From the NCBI GenBank assembly GCA_900188465.1, contig FZPE01000002.1:191489-255488 (forward strand): a stretch of DNA of 64,000 bases. The letters run 5' to 3'. Each line of letters begins with the position of its first letter. Position 1 is the first letter of the stretch. Position numbers and translations under genes: made by a program. The DNA comes from Micrococcales bacterium KH10 (GTDB taxonomy: Bacteria; Actinomycetota; Actinomycetes; Actinomycetales; Cellulomonadaceae). The notes beneath the pieces were generated by a model that saw only the letters and a list, made by a program, of their open reading frames with translations, was not told the origin of the DNA and searched no databases. Positions 43,274-52,577 of the stretch are shown in pieces.

Positions 43274-45496
43274 TTACGCCACCACAAATGATTGCAACCA
43301 ATCGAGTAACTCGCGGGCTTTGTCATCCGTGTCAGCCTCGACGAACATGCGCAGCGCCGGTTCCGTGCCGGAGAACCGCAGTAGTGCCCAGTTGTCGTTT
43401 TCGAGGTACAACTTGGTGCCGTCCAGGTGGGAGACGTGCGTCACCGGATAGTCGCCGATGTGGGTGAGCGGTTCGGCGCGCAGGCGGCGGGGCACTTCGA
43501 CCCGCATATCCGGGGTGGCGGGCACAGACATATCGAGTGCCGTGAGCTTGCCGGTGACCTCGTAAATGTCTAGAAGCAGTCGCGACATGGTCTTGCCGGT
43601 GCGGGCAAGCATTTCCGCGACGAGTGCGCACGCGAAAATCCCGTCTTTGCCGAGCAGCCAGCCACGGATGGTCAGACCGCCGGAGGACTCACCGCCGAGT
43701 ACCGCACCGATCTCCTCCATGCCCGCGATGACATGCTTGAAACCGACTTTGCATTCGCGGGCTTCCTCTCCGAAATGTTTGGCGAGCCGGTCAAGCAGAT
43801 GCGTGGTCGCCAGGTTGCGCACCACGCCGCCGCGCTCACCGCGCACCTCGTGCAGGTACCAATACAGCACGAGCAGCAGTTCATTGGTGGAGACATAGTT
43901 GCCGTGCTCGTCCACGATGCCGATGCGGTCGGAGTCGCCGTCCGTTGCCATCCCCAGGTCGTATCGGCCCGGGCTGGACGAGATCATCTCCATCAGCGTG
44001 CCCAGCCGCTGTAGATCGGGGGCTGGCGCGACGCCGCCGAAGAGCGGGTTGTGGGCGCCGTGGATGAATTCTGCTTGGACCCGCATGTCAGACAGCACAG
44101 TGCCGAGGGTGAGTTGACTCGTCCCGTACATGGGGTCGACCACGACGCGAAGGTCTTTACCGCGCACCGCCTCGACGTCGATGATTTCTTCGATCGCGTC
44201 TAAGTAAGGGCTGGTCAGATTGCGTCCGGTGACGACGCCCGCTGCCCGTGCCAACTCGATGTCGAGTGTGATGACGTCATCGATGTCGAGGGCGTTGGCC
44301 TCGTCCTGATACCGGTCGGTCTCGTCGTCGAGCGGTAGTGACCCGTCGCGGCGGAAGACTTTGATGCCGTTCCATTCGGGCGGGTTGTGGCTGGAGGTGA
44401 CGATGATGCCGTAGGCCGCGCCGAGGTAGGGTGCGGCGAAGGTGACCAGCGGCGTGGGAACGTCGTCCGGCAGCAGGGTGACCTTGATGTTGTTGCCCGC
44501 GAAGACTTCGGCCGCTGCGATGGCTGCCTGATGTGACAGGAAGCGGCGGTCGCCTCCGATGACCACGCCGTCGGCTTCGCCGCCTTGCCGGGCGACCTCG
44601 TTGGCGATCGCCTGACTGAGTTTGCGCACATTGGCCAGCGTGAAGCCTTCTCCGATGATGGCGCGCCAGCCGCCGGTGCCGAACACGATGGAGGTGTCGG
44701 TGTTCTTCTTGGGCATGAACAGGCGTTTGACCACGATGTCCGCGGCGCGGCCCAGTTCCTCGTCCGTATTAATGCCCTGGACTTCGTCCGTGTCGTAGAT
44801 CTGGTAGGTCGTGGTTTTATGTCCGGCAGCGATCACGCGACGGGCCAGTTCGGTCAGGCGGTATTCACCGACGGCGGCGGCATCGTCCAGCGTGTTCAGC
44901 AGTAGATCGGGGGTAGCGACGTAGGCGCCGACGTTGACCTCGTGGATCTCTTGCTGGGCGGGTGAACGATCGGGGGCCTCGATGATGGCGCTCACGTCGC
45001 CGTCGCGGGTACGTTCGATGCGTCCGTAGGAGTCATCCGGGTTGTCTATGAATGCGGTCAGCAGGGATAGCCCCGCACCTTTGAGCATGTGGCGCGTCAG
45101 GAGTCCGCGGTAGGTCTGGGAGCGCACGAGCGGAGTGTCGGCGTACGTGACGAGGACGAGCGCTGCTGCGGCGTTGCGGCTGGTGTCGCTGATCTGGTGG
45201 GCCATCGCTGTGATGGCGTCGCGGGCAGCGAGTACGGCGTGGCCGGTGCCGTGTGGCTCGGGCTGCTCGACCACCGTGACGGCCGGGTCGATGAGGGATC
45301 GTACGGCCTCATCGCCTGCGGCGACCACCACGATGGTGCGTTCGGCAGGGGTGAATTCGAGGACGTTGGCTAGTGACGTCTCGATCACTGTGCGCTGATC
45401 GAGTTCACTGGTCAGCAGTTCGCGCGAGGCCGGGTCGGCTCCGCCGGCGAGCATCACGGTGATGTGTGGTGGTTTGGGTGATGACAACTCGGACAT
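43274..45496 (-). CDS. Nucleotidyltransferase-like / phosphohexomutase fusion protein
   Basis: 740 residues, ATG at 45496. Residues ~10-260 resemble the GlmU uridylyltransferase (VEQPEPHGTGHAVLAARDAI, LVTYADTPLVRSQTYRGLL, NPDDSYGRIERTRDG, EIHEVNVGAYVATPDLLLNT, GEYRLTELARRVIAAG). The usual N-terminal LAAGxGTRM..PK loop is absent; the sequence there is MLAGGADPASRELLTSELDQ. Residues ~270-740 are a complete alpha-D-phosphohexomutase: VTSSHNPPEWNGIKVF with Ser369, metal site DGDSDR (519-524), GGESSGGLTIRGWL and RFSGTEPALRMFVEA. The mutase interconverts hexose-1- and hexose-6-phosphates. Followed by a GH94 gene, it probably feeds the released sugar-1-phosphate into metabolism. Whether the first domain is still active is doubtful. 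Confidence 0.85.
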   Translation of the reverse strand: MSELSSPKPPHITVMLAGGADPASRELLTSELDQRTVIETSLANVLEFTPAERTIVVVAAGDEAVRSLIDPAVTVVEQPEPHGTGHAVLAARDAITAMAHQISDTSRNAAAALVLVTYADTPLVRSQTYRGLLTRHMLKGAGLSLLTAFIDNPDDSYGRIERTRDGDVSAIIEAPDRSPAQQEIHEVNVGAYVATPDLLLNTLDDAAAVGEYRLTELARRVIAAGHKTTTYQIYDTDEVQGINTDEELGRAADIVVKRLFMPKKNTDTSIVFGTGGWRAIIGEGFTLANVRKLSQAIANEVARQGGEADGVVIGGDRRFLSHQAAIAAAEVFAGNNIKVTLLPDDVPTPLVTFAAPYLGAAYGIIVTSSHNPPEWNGIKVFRRDGSLPLDDETDRYQDEANALDIDDVITLDIELARAAGVVTGRNLTSPYLDAIEEIIDVEAVRGKDLRVVVDPMYGTSQLTLGTVLSDMRVQAEFIHGAHNPLFGGVAPAPDLQRLGTLMEMISSSPGRYDLGMATDGDSDRIGIVDEHGNYVSTNELLLVLYWYLHEVRGERGGVVRNLATTHLLDRLAKHFGEEARECKVGFKHVIAGMEEIGAVLGGESSGGLTIRGWLLGKDGIFACALVAEMLARTGKTMSRLLLDIYEVTGKLTALDMSVPATPDMRVEVPRRLRAEPLTHIGDYPVTHVSHLDGTKLYLENDNWALLRFSGTEPALRMFVEADTDDKARELLDWLQSFVVA

Positions 45497-45625
45497 CGCT
45501 CCGCCTTGAATTAGTCCATAGTCCTGCCATATTCAACGATACGCGTCCAATGTGACTTCGGCAACAGCCTGCCTTGGAGCCGGGCGTGATGCACTGCTAG
45601 TCCCACCACACCACCCATCATCTCC

Positions 45626-45689
45626 GGTTGCCCTATATGCAAAGTCGTAGCGCAATATATTCGTCCACTACTTTGCACATCGGGCTACC
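45626..45689. repeat. Imperfect ~27-bp inverted repeat in a 550-base gap
   Basis: GGTTGCCCTATATGCAAAGT starting at 45626 pairs with ACTTTGCACATCGGGCTACC ending at 45689, with mismatches. It lies between the divergent starts of the fusion gene and the next + strand gene. The gap 45497-46047 is AT-richer than its surroundings. Apart from this palindrome and one doubtful small ORF I see nothing in it. Confidence 0.6.
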
Positions 45690-45773
45690 TTTCCCGGGAC
45701 CCACTCGTTCTGCCCTTCTGCCCCAAGTTACATAGACTGCAAACTGAGTCAGTGCATGAGATCGGCGGAACGA

Positions 45774-45941
45774 ATGCAACGCAGAACACGGCTATGGGCG
45801 TTCACTTTGGCCGGATTGCTGACAACCACTCTGGCGGCCACCGGTAACGACAATTCCCCACGACCAAGGTCGACAAGTAGGAACTCGTCGATCCGGCGCT
45901 TTTCTATCGGTTGCTCCCAAAGTTCTAGGAGCAGGCGATAG
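45774..45941 (+). pseudogene. Doubtful small ORF with signal-peptide-like start
   Basis: From the ATG at 45774 the frame reads MQRRTRLWAFTLAGLLTTTL and continues to a stop at 45941, so the first ~25 residues look like an export signal, but the rest is arginine/serine-rich and not protein-like. A neighbouring frame reads ELVDPALFYRLLPKF before a stop. This may be a decayed lipoprotein or exported-protein gene, or chance. There is no good ribosome binding site. Confidence 0.25.
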
Positions 45942-46047
45942 AAACCTCGCGAATCGATGGGGGCCTGGACTCCGCAGAGATCTCAACCAATCCCGACCAA
46001 CGGCGAGTATCTCGACCAGCGGGCAAGCGATTCGGTAAAGTCGAGGT

Positions 46048-46662
46048 GTGCAACGGCCCCACCACGATGACGAGGCAGCCAATTCGCTGTCGGTTGGGCA
46101 AGTGGACGACGAACCACCGCACATCGAGCACCTCATCACAGCACCGGACGACCAACACCCGGACAGCCCTGGCAATCAGGTGCCTCGCTGGCGTATCGCC
46201 CTACTCATCACCGTCGCCGCGCTCATCGCCGCGACATTGGGCTGGTGGATCACCTTGCAGGTATCGGCATCGGGCACGATCGTTCCACTACAGGTCACCC
46301 AGGCGACAAATGCGCGAGCCGGTCAGCTACAGGTCGGGCACTGCCTCAAGACACTCCCAGCAGACGGCCGGATCTCCACAGTCATCGTCGTTCCCTGCGA
46401 CACCAGCCACAAGGCCCAGGTCATCCGCATCGAGACATTGACCGACCCCAGTGAGAATCGCCCTCGAGTACGCCACCTGACAGAGCAACTGAAGCCGATA
46501 TGCGAACAGGTGCCGCTGCTGCAGCACACCGCTGACTCGTCGATCACATTATGGCTGCCCACCCAGCGGTCTTGGCGTGAAGGCGACCGCACCGCTATGT
46601 GCCTGGTGGTCGCTGCGAACCTCACAACTTCGCTACTAGAGGAAATAGAACCCACGAAGTGA
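46048..46662 (+). CDS. Membrane-anchored Septum_form-like protein
   Basis: 204 residues from a GTG at 46048 (no clear ribosome binding site; a later start before the membrane helix is possible). An acidic N-terminal tail of ~45 residues leads to one helix (WRIALLITVAALIAATLGWW) and an extracytoplasmic domain with GQLQVGHCLKTLP, VIVVPCDTSHKAQVIRIETL and RSWREGDRTAMCLVVAANL. The paired cysteines and the xGDRTxxCLV ending follow the Septum_form pattern, as in the lipoprotein at 629-1135. The function is unknown. Confidence 0.65.
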   Translation: MQRPHHDDEAANSLSVGQVDDEPPHIEHLITAPDDQHPDSPGNQVPRWRIALLITVAALIAATLGWWITLQVSASGTIVPLQVTQATNARAGQLQVGHCLKTLPADGRISTVIVVPCDTSHKAQVIRIETLTDPSENRPRVRHLTEQLKPICEQVPLLQHTADSSITLWLPTQRSWREGDRTAMCLVVAANLTTSLLEEIEPTK

Positions 46663-46825
46663 CGGAGTTCACAAAACGGGTCTGACCTGCGGATTTGGTA
46701 TTTACTTGTCTGCCCTTGCCATAACCCTTGCCTGGCTTTACCAAAGTTCCCCACGAAATCCACCTCAGCGTTTTATGCTCATGAGCGTCGTGTTCCACGG
46801 CCACACTGGCCGGGACCTCGTCCGT

Positions 46826-46988
46826 AGACGCCGAGCGCTGCCACTACGGGCGGGCCGTTACATGACTGTGGCAGCGACGGGGGACCCAAAACCGACAGCA
46901 CCATGTCGGACGGGGTGAAGTCAGTAGCAACTGACCGGGCAGACCTCGAGCCCGAACCCGACAGCTAACTTCGCAGGCGTCGAGAGGT
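46826..46988 (+). promoter_or_regulatory. ydaO/yuaA-type (c-di-AMP) riboswitch
   Basis: The 5' leader of the NlpC/P60 gene shows the conserved ydaO-type elements: a stem GCTGCCAC (46837-46844) with GTGGCAGC (46868-46875), GACGGGGGACCCAAAACC, GGACGGGGTGAAGTCAG, and the very typical CCCGAACCCGACAGCTAAC followed by CGCAGGCGTCGAGAGG. In actinobacteria this class sits in front of cell-wall hydrolase genes, and c-di-AMP binding turns expression down. The first conserved stem begins about 160 bases before the start codon. Boundaries are approximate. Confidence 0.85.
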
Positions 46989-46994
46989 TATTGA

Positions 46995-47876
46995 GTGAAT
47001 ATGAACGCCCCCGTGCGCGCTGCTGCGCGCACAACATCCGTTGTACCCACGAAGAAACTCCGTAAATCGGCCATCCTTACCGGTTCCGCACTGAGCGTCC
47101 TGGCATTGTTCGCAACACTATGCGCTGCCCCCGCCGTTCAAGCTCAGCCCACATCCAACCCAAGCAACGATGTGTTGCCCATCGCGGCAGCACCTGTTGC
47201 GGCAACCGCATCCAAGAGAGCCAAGGCACTCAAGAAGAAAAAGAAGCGCACGACCAAGTTGATCGTGCGTCGCTCCGCTGCTCAGCAGGTGCACCGTACC
47301 AGCCAAGTCACACTGCGCATTCGCGCCAAGGGAATCGGCAAACGCGCAAAGGTGAAGGTTGAGGATCGCGGCAAGACGGTCGCCAAACGCACGCTCAAAC
47401 CGCGAAGCACCCGGGTACGTCTGCCCAAGAAAATGAGTGTCGGCAAGCACCGTATCAAGGTCACCGTCACACCGACGAAGAAAGCCCGAAACAACGCGGC
47501 GAAGGCGAAATCGAAGCGAGTCACCGTTCGCGTCATCTCGCGGCGCGCCGCCGTGATCAAGGCGGCCAAGAAGCACGTTGGCGTCGCCTACCGCTCTGGC
47601 GGGAGCACCCCTCGCGGCTTCGACTGCTCTGGATTCACCAGTTACGTCTACGACGATGCGCTCGACATCGATCTGCCGCGCTCGTCATCTTCGCAGCGCC
47701 ACGTCGGCAAGCGCGTGTCGCGCTCGAAGGCAAAGCCAGGTGACATCATCTGGACCCCCGGACACGTGGCGATCTACCTCGGTGGCAACAAGCAGATCGA
47801 TGCGCCGCGCCCTGGCAAAAGCATTCACGTTCGCCCCATTTATCAGCGCAATCCAGTGTTCTTGTCAGTGGTCTAG
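46995..47876 (+). CDS. Secreted NlpC/P60 peptidoglycan endopeptidase
   Basis: 293 residues, GTG at 46995 with AGAGG 7 bases upstream; an ATG two codons on is possible. A signal peptide (ILTGSALSVLALFATLCAAP, cleavage near AVQAQ) leads to a Lys/Arg-rich linker and one Ig-like basic domain (~85-185). The catalytic domain follows (~188-293): RGFDCSGFTSYVYDDALDID with Cys211, KPGDIIWTPGHVAIYLGG with His257. The enzyme cuts stem peptides of peptidoglycan outside the cell. Control by the upstream c-di-AMP riboswitch ties it to wall and turgor homeostasis. Confidence 0.92.
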   Translation: MNMNAPVRAAARTTSVVPTKKLRKSAILTGSALSVLALFATLCAAPAVQAQPTSNPSNDVLPIAAAPVAATASKRAKALKKKKKRTTKLIVRRSAAQQVHRTSQVTLRIRAKGIGKRAKVKVEDRGKTVAKRTLKPRSTRVRLPKKMSVGKHRIKVTVTPTKKARNNAAKAKSKRVTVRVISRRAAVIKAAKKHVGVAYRSGGSTPRGFDCSGFTSYVYDDALDIDLPRSSSSQRHVGKRVSRSKAKPGDIIWTPGHVAIYLGGNKQIDAPRPGKSIHVRPIYQRNPVFLSVV

Positions 47877-47967
47877 TTTCCGCCTGCGACAGTGTCATTG
47901 GTCACGGACCGCGTCTGTTTTTCACTGCGATACTGCTGTCAGTTTGACGGACAAGGCAGGGAAATAG

Positions 47968-49233
47968 ATGCACTCCTTACAGGTGCGAGACACTGAGCCA
48001 CTGTCGCCTCGGGTGCTCAATACGTACGCGCGCGGCTACTTTGCCGCGAGCCTGGGTTGCTACCTGGCCGTGTTCACCCCCGCCATGGTGGCCATGTCTT
48101 TCAAGGTTCGTCACATCGTTCCGCAGGATCAGGCCACCGCGACGCTGAGCATGATCTTGGCGTGCGGCGCGATCAGCGCGCTGATCGCGAGCCCGCTGGC
48201 CGGGCGGCTCTCGGATCGCACCATGTCGAGGTTCGGACGACGGCGCCCCTGGATCCTCGGTGGCGCACTGGTCGCACTGGTCAGTCTGGCTGTGGCCGGC
48301 TGGACCTCGTCGGTTCTGGTGTTGACCACCGCCTGGATCACCACCCAGGCCGGGGTCAACGCCGCCTTCGCTGCCGCTAACGCCACACTGGCGGATCAGG
48401 TCCCCGGGGTGCAGCGCGGACGAGTGACCGGCATGGTGGGGATGACCAGTCCTCTCGCAATGCTCGGCGGTGCGCTGATCGTCAACGTCTTTGCCTCCGA
48501 CATCGCGCGTTTCGTTGTTCCAGGGCTTCTGGCGCTGGGGCTCACGGGTTTCTTCGTCAGGCAGTTGAACGACCGGCCGCGCCGTGAGAGACCCGCTGGC
48601 CGCTTCAGCGTCAAGGACTTCTTGGGCACCTTCGTCTTCAATCCGCGTACGAATCGTGACTTCGGCTGGATGTGGCTCACCAGGTTCTGCGCGATGTTCG
48701 GCTATTACGGGATTGCCGCGTACGTTCCCTATTACCTGGCCGATGAGTTTCATTTGGACGAGGCCTCCGTCGCTTCAACCATCTTGAAAGCCAATCTGGC
48801 TGCCGGTGTCGCGATGCTCGTGTCCAGCCCGCTGGCGGGCATGCTCTCTGACAAGTTCCGGCGCCGACGGCCCTTCCTGCTGGTCGCAGGGCTGGTCATG
48901 GCCTCGGGGTTGACGCTGTTGGCCTTTGCACCGTCGGTGACATTCGTGGTGGCGGGCCAAGGCGTGATCGGGTTCGGGGTCGGGATGTACTTCGCGGTCG
49001 ATCTGGCGTTGGCGACGCAGCTGCTGCCGAATGCTGCCGATGCCGCCAAGGACTTGGGAATGCTGAACGTGGCCGCCGTGCTGCCGCAGGTGGTCGCACC
49101 CGCGATCGGCACGACCATCCTGGCCGCTGGCGATACGACGTCATTGGGCGGTTACACGTTGTGGTTCTTGACGGGGACGGTCGCCTGCGTGGCTGCCGCC
49201 ACCGTGGTGTGGCGCATCCGCGCCGTGAAGTAA
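47968..49233 (+). CDS. MFS transporter
   Basis: 421 residues, ATG at 47968 after AGGGA. Twelve hydrophobic segments are visible. The loop between helices 2 and 3 has the MFS signature GRLSDRTMSRFGRRRPWILG, repeated in the second half as GMLSDKFRRRRPFLLVAGL. The LLPNAADAAKDLGMLNVAAV segment near the end is typical of the sugar-cation (GPH-like) and related MFS branch. The substrate cannot be deduced. It is convergent with clpB; the 41-base gap has no other feature. Confidence 0.88.
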   Translation: MHSLQVRDTEPLSPRVLNTYARGYFAASLGCYLAVFTPAMVAMSFKVRHIVPQDQATATLSMILACGAISALIASPLAGRLSDRTMSRFGRRRPWILGGALVALVSLAVAGWTSSVLVLTTAWITTQAGVNAAFAAANATLADQVPGVQRGRVTGMVGMTSPLAMLGGALIVNVFASDIARFVVPGLLALGLTGFFVRQLNDRPRRERPAGRFSVKDFLGTFVFNPRTNRDFGWMWLTRFCAMFGYYGIAAYVPYYLADEFHLDEASVASTILKANLAAGVAMLVSSPLAGMLSDKFRRRRPFLLVAGLVMASGLTLLAFAPSVTFVVAGQGVIGFGVGMYFAVDLALATQLLPNAADAAKDLGMLNVAAVLPQVVAPAIGTTILAAGDTTSLGGYTLWFLTGTVACVAAATVVWRIRAVK

Positions 49234-49274
49234 GACCCAGAGCCCGGCTATCCGAGCAGTCATGCGTGCAGCGG

Positions 49275-51872
49275 TTAGTTGGCCAGAGTGACGGTCAGCC
49301 CTTCCTGACCATCGCCAGCACGATCCACCAGCACGGCGTCACCGTCGGCGATAACACCCGACAGGATCTCACGGGCCAAATTGTCGCCGATTTCGCGTTG
49401 CACCAGTCGGCGCAGCGGGCGGGCACCATAGGCCGGGTCGAAGCCTTCCAACGCCAGCCATTCGCGTGCCGCGTCCGTGACTTCCAGCGTGAGACGGCGG
49501 TCAGTCAGGCGCTTCGCCAGTTGTGCGACTTGAATGTCCACGATGCGGCCTAACTCGTCCAGCGTGAGCGGGTCGAACATGATGATGTCATCGAGCCGGT
49601 TCAAGAACTCCGGTTTGAAGGACGAGCGCACCGCGGTCATCACGGCATCGCGCTTCTCGGCGTCGTCCAACGTCGGATCCACCAGGAACTGCGACCCGGT
49701 ATTCGACGTCAGGATCAGGATCGTGTTGCGGAAGTCGACCGTACGCCCCTGTCCGTCGGTGAGCCGACCATCGTCCAAGACCTGCAATAGCACGTCGAAG
49801 ACATCCGGGTGTGCCTTTTCGACCTCGTCCAAGAGCACCACCGAATACGGGCGGCGGCGCACTGCCTCGGTCAGCTGACCGCCCGACTCGTATCCGACAT
49901 AGCCGGGAGGGGCGCCCACGAGCCGTGCAACAGAGTGCTTCTCACCGTATTCGGACATGTCGATACGGACCATGGCGCGCTCGTCATCGAACAGGAAGTC
50001 CGCGAGCGCCTTGGCCAGCTCGGTCTTGCCGACACCCGTCGGGCCGAGGAACAGGAATGATCCGGTGGGCCGGTTCGGGTCGGAGATGCCAGCACGAGTG
50101 CGTCGCACCGCGTCGGAGACCGAGTGCACAGCGGCGCTTTGGCCGATCAGCCGCTCGCCGATGACCGATTCCATCGACAGCAGCTTCTCGGATTCTCCCT
50201 GCAGCATGCGACCGGCCGGGATACCGGTCCAGGCGGAGACGACCTCGGCAATCTCGTCCGCGGAGACCTTGTCCCCGACGAGCGGTTCTTCGGTCGAGAT
50301 CTCACCGGCAGCCTCGCTGGCCTCTGCTTCAGCGATTTGCTTGTCGATTTCGGGAACCTCACCGTAGAGCAAGCGTCCGGCTTCTTCCAGATTGCCTTCG
50401 CGCTGCGCGCGTTCCGCGGCGGTCTTGAGCTCGTCCCGCTTCGCTTTGAGGTCGCCGACCCGGTTCAGTCCGGACTTCTCGCGCTCCCAGCGGGCGTTGA
50501 GCGCGCCGAGTTGTTCGCGTTTGTCCGCAAGTTCCGCGTCCAGATGAGCAAGTCGCGCCCGTGAGCCCTCGTCCTGCGAATCCTTCAGGACGGTCTTCTC
50601 CATCTCGAGGCGGGTTACCGCGCGTTGTAACTCGTCGATCTCAACCGGGGACGAGTCCATCTCCATCCGCAACCGGCTCGCCGCCTCGTCGACGAGGTCG
50701 ATGGCCTTATCGGGCAGCTGCCGTCCGGAGATGTAGCGGTGCGACAGGGTCGCTGCGGCGACCAATGCGGCGTCGTCGATGCGGACCCGGTGGTGCGCCT
50801 CGTACCGGTCTTTGAGGCCGCGCAGGATGGCGACGGTGTCTTCGACAGACGGCTCGCCGACGTAGACCTGCTGGAATCGGCGCTCCAAGGCGGGGTCTTT
50901 TTCGATGTGTTCGCGATATTCGTCCAGCGTGGTCGCGCCGACGAGTCGCAACTCGCCACGCGCCAGCATGGGCTTGAGCATGTTGCCCGCGTCCATGGCG
51001 CCTTCACCGCCAGCACCCGCGCCGACGACAGTGTGAAGCTCGTCGATGAAGGTGATGACCTCGCCGTCGGATTTCTTGATCTCTTCGAGGACCGCCTTGA
51101 GCCGTTCCTCGAATTCACCGCGGTACTTCGCGCCAGCGACCATGGCTGCCAGGTCCAGTGAGACGAGTCGGCGGTTGCGCAGCGACTCCGGCACGTCACC
51201 CGCGACGATGCGCTGGGCGAGGCCTTCGACCACGGCCGTCTTGCCGACACCCGGTTCACCGATGAGCACGGGGTTGTTCTTGGTGCGGCGGGACAGGACT
51301 TGGACGACGCGGCGGATTTCGGAGTCACGCCCGATGACCGGGTCGAGTTGTCCGTCACGCGCGGCGGCCGTGAGGTCGACACCATATTGTTCGAGGGCTT
51401 TGTAGGTGCCCTCGGGGTTGGCGGAGGTCACGGGACCGGAGGTACGGATCAGCGGTAGGGCATCGATGAGCTTTTTCGCTGTGGCACCGGCGTCATGCAG
51501 CGCTTTGGCGGCCGGGTCACTGCCCTGAGCGATGCCGATGAGCAGGACTTCACCAGAGATGTACTCGTCACCGAGCTTGTTCGCCTCCGCTTGAGCGGCC
51601 TGCAGAGCGCGCGCGAGCGCTGCCGAGCCCTTGGCTTCGGCAACGGACGAGCCACTGACCTGCGGCAATGCCATGACAGCGGCGCGGGCGCCTCGTCCTA
51701 CGGCCTGGCGATCGACACCTGCCGCCGCAAGCAGCGCCGTGGGCATACCCTCTTCTTCCAGGAGTGCGACGAGCAGGTGAGCCGGTTCGGCGTAGGGGTT
51801 CTGCGCTGCGCTGGCGGCCTGCAATGCGCTACTGATAGCACTTTGCGAAAACGTGGTGAAGTTTGATTCCAC
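49275..51872 (-). CDS. clpB: Chaperone disaggregase ClpB
   Basis: 865 residues, ATG at 51872. Domain order is canonical: Clp_N repeats (~5-145), first AAA+ domain with [19 protein letters not shown], a middle coiled-coil domain (~400-520, [16 protein letters not shown]), second AAA+ domain with [20 protein letters not shown] and [20 protein letters not shown], and a D2-small C-terminal domain. It resolubilises protein aggregates together with DnaK. The coiled-coil middle domain and heat-shock operator show it is ClpB, not the type VI ClpV. It is probably unrelated to the injection system. Confidence 0.97.
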   Translation of the reverse strand: MESNFTTFSQSAISSALQAASAAQNPYAEPAHLLVALLEEEGMPTALLAAAGVDRQAVGRGARAAVMALPQVSGSSVAEAKGSAALARALQAAQAEANKLGDEYISGEVLLIGIAQGSDPAAKALHDAGATAKKLIDALPLIRTSGPVTSANPEGTYKALEQYGVDLTAAARDGQLDPVIGRDSEIRRVVQVLSRRTKNNPVLIGEPGVGKTAVVEGLAQRIVAGDVPESLRNRRLVSLDLAAMVAGAKYRGEFEERLKAVLEEIKKSDGEVITFIDELHTVVGAGAGGEGAMDAGNMLKPMLARGELRLVGATTLDEYREHIEKDPALERRFQQVYVGEPSVEDTVAILRGLKDRYEAHHRVRIDDAALVAAATLSHRYISGRQLPDKAIDLVDEAASRLRMEMDSSPVEIDELQRAVTRLEMEKTVLKDSQDEGSRARLAHLDAELADKREQLGALNARWEREKSGLNRVGDLKAKRDELKTAAERAQREGNLEEAGRLLYGEVPEIDKQIAEAEASEAAGEISTEEPLVGDKVSADEIAEVVSAWTGIPAGRMLQGESEKLLSMESVIGERLIGQSAAVHSVSDAVRRTRAGISDPNRPTGSFLFLGPTGVGKTELAKALADFLFDDERAMVRIDMSEYGEKHSVARLVGAPPGYVGYESGGQLTEAVRRRPYSVVLLDEVEKAHPDVFDVLLQVLDDGRLTDGQGRTVDFRNTILILTSNTGSQFLVDPTLDDAEKRDAVMTAVRSSFKPEFLNRLDDIIMFDPLTLDELGRIVDIQVAQLAKRLTDRRLTLEVTDAAREWLALEGFDPAYGARPLRRLVQREIGDNLAREILSGVIADGDAVLVDRAGDGQEGLTVTLAN

Positions 51873-51968
51873 GGCTTACTCCTTGCTGTCCTTGACCGGT
51901 TGTGACGGTTCGGACTCGACAATGTCTATTTCAACAGTGATGGTTCCGATACCGTCAACACGCACAAA

Positions 51969-51989
51969 GTTGAGTCTATTCCACTCAAG
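51969..51989. promoter_or_regulatory. HAIR operator (HspR binding site) upstream of clpB
   Basis: TTGAGT-N7-ACTCAA, extended to GTTGAGT..ACTCAAG, matches the actinobacterial HAIR consensus CTTGAGT-N7-ACTCAAG with a single mismatch at the outer base. It lies about 100 bases upstream of the clpB start codon, where HspR represses clpB and dnaK under non-stress conditions in Streptomyces and mycobacteria. Confidence 0.85.
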
Positions 51990-52035
51990 GTTGCGGGTCT
52001 AGGGCCGATGCGCGGCATCTTGGATCAATCAAGCA

Positions 52036-52091
52036 GCACGATAATCGTGCACAGCACCCGTGATATCGGGTGCCAGACACGATTATCGTGC
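52036..52091. repeat. 56-bp double palindrome (family 2, copy A)
   Basis: GCACGATAATCGTG at 52036-52049 pairs with CACGATTATCGTGC at 52078-52091, with an inner palindrome GCACCCG..CGGGTGC. It lies in the gap between the clpB promoter and the 3' end of the next - strand gene (51990-52139), where a terminator for that gene is expected. A related palindrome is at 53721-53780. Confidence 0.7.
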
Positions 52092-52139
52092 CCCCAAGGC
52101 CGGGTCGGTCGCGATCACGCGCGCACTACTCAACGACCG

Positions 52140-52490
52140 CTACTTCACCGCAGGCAACTCGTCCCGGAACTTCTCGCAGTAGTCCGCGAGGATCTCCTCG
52201 GCCTTGCGCACGCCGGCCTTGCCGGCATATTCGGGGGTCGCGATGCGTTTGATCCGCACTGCGGCGCCACCCTCCGCAGTGGCAAACGTCTGAATGCGAC
52301 ATTTGACATGGATATTGTGCGCGCCGGAGAACACCCCCAGCAGCACCATCATCGTGGTCGACCCTCGTTCGGCCACAGCCGAGAAATGCCCCTGTTCGGT
52401 CACCGTCCATCCTTCGGCGCGCAGCCGCTCGTATACGAGATCGCGCGCTACCGCCGGAACGGCGCTGGTGTGAATGTCTTCACTGAACAT
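52140..52490 (-). CDS. Conserved hypothetical protein
   Basis: 116 residues from the ATG at 52490, preceded by AGGAG at good spacing; a longer frame (to 52517) has no ribosome binding site. The sequence is cytoplasmic and mixed alpha/beta: VARDLVYERLRAEGWTVTEQ, GHFSAVAERGSTTMMVLLGV, HIHVKC-like HNIHVKCRIQ and a helical C-terminus (ATPEYAGKAGVRKAEEILAD). I do not recognise a family. A divergent alpha/beta hydrolase gene starts 88 bases away. Confidence 0.7.
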   Translation of the reverse strand: MFSEDIHTSAVPAVARDLVYERLRAEGWTVTEQGHFSAVAERGSTTMMVLLGVFSGAHNIHVKCRIQTFATAEGGAAVRIKRIATPEYAGKAGVRKAEEILADYCEKFRDELPAVK

Positions 52491-52577
52491 TTCAGGGCTC
52501 CTGTCGGTTACAAGCACTGCGAATGTACCCCATGATCACGCTAGTGTGTCCACAACACGACAATAAGGAAGGCGACG

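Noticed and set aside
46706-46918. Small + strand ORF of 70 codons
   Set aside because: It overlaps the riboswitch, has no ribosome binding site and has a non-protein-like composition.
22661-51872. Type VI secretion system (VgrG-like, gp25-like, ClpV-like ATPase)
   Set aside because: There is no TssJ/L/M complex or TssB/C pair, and the Clp ATPase has ClpB architecture with a heat-shock operator 18 kb away from the tail genes.
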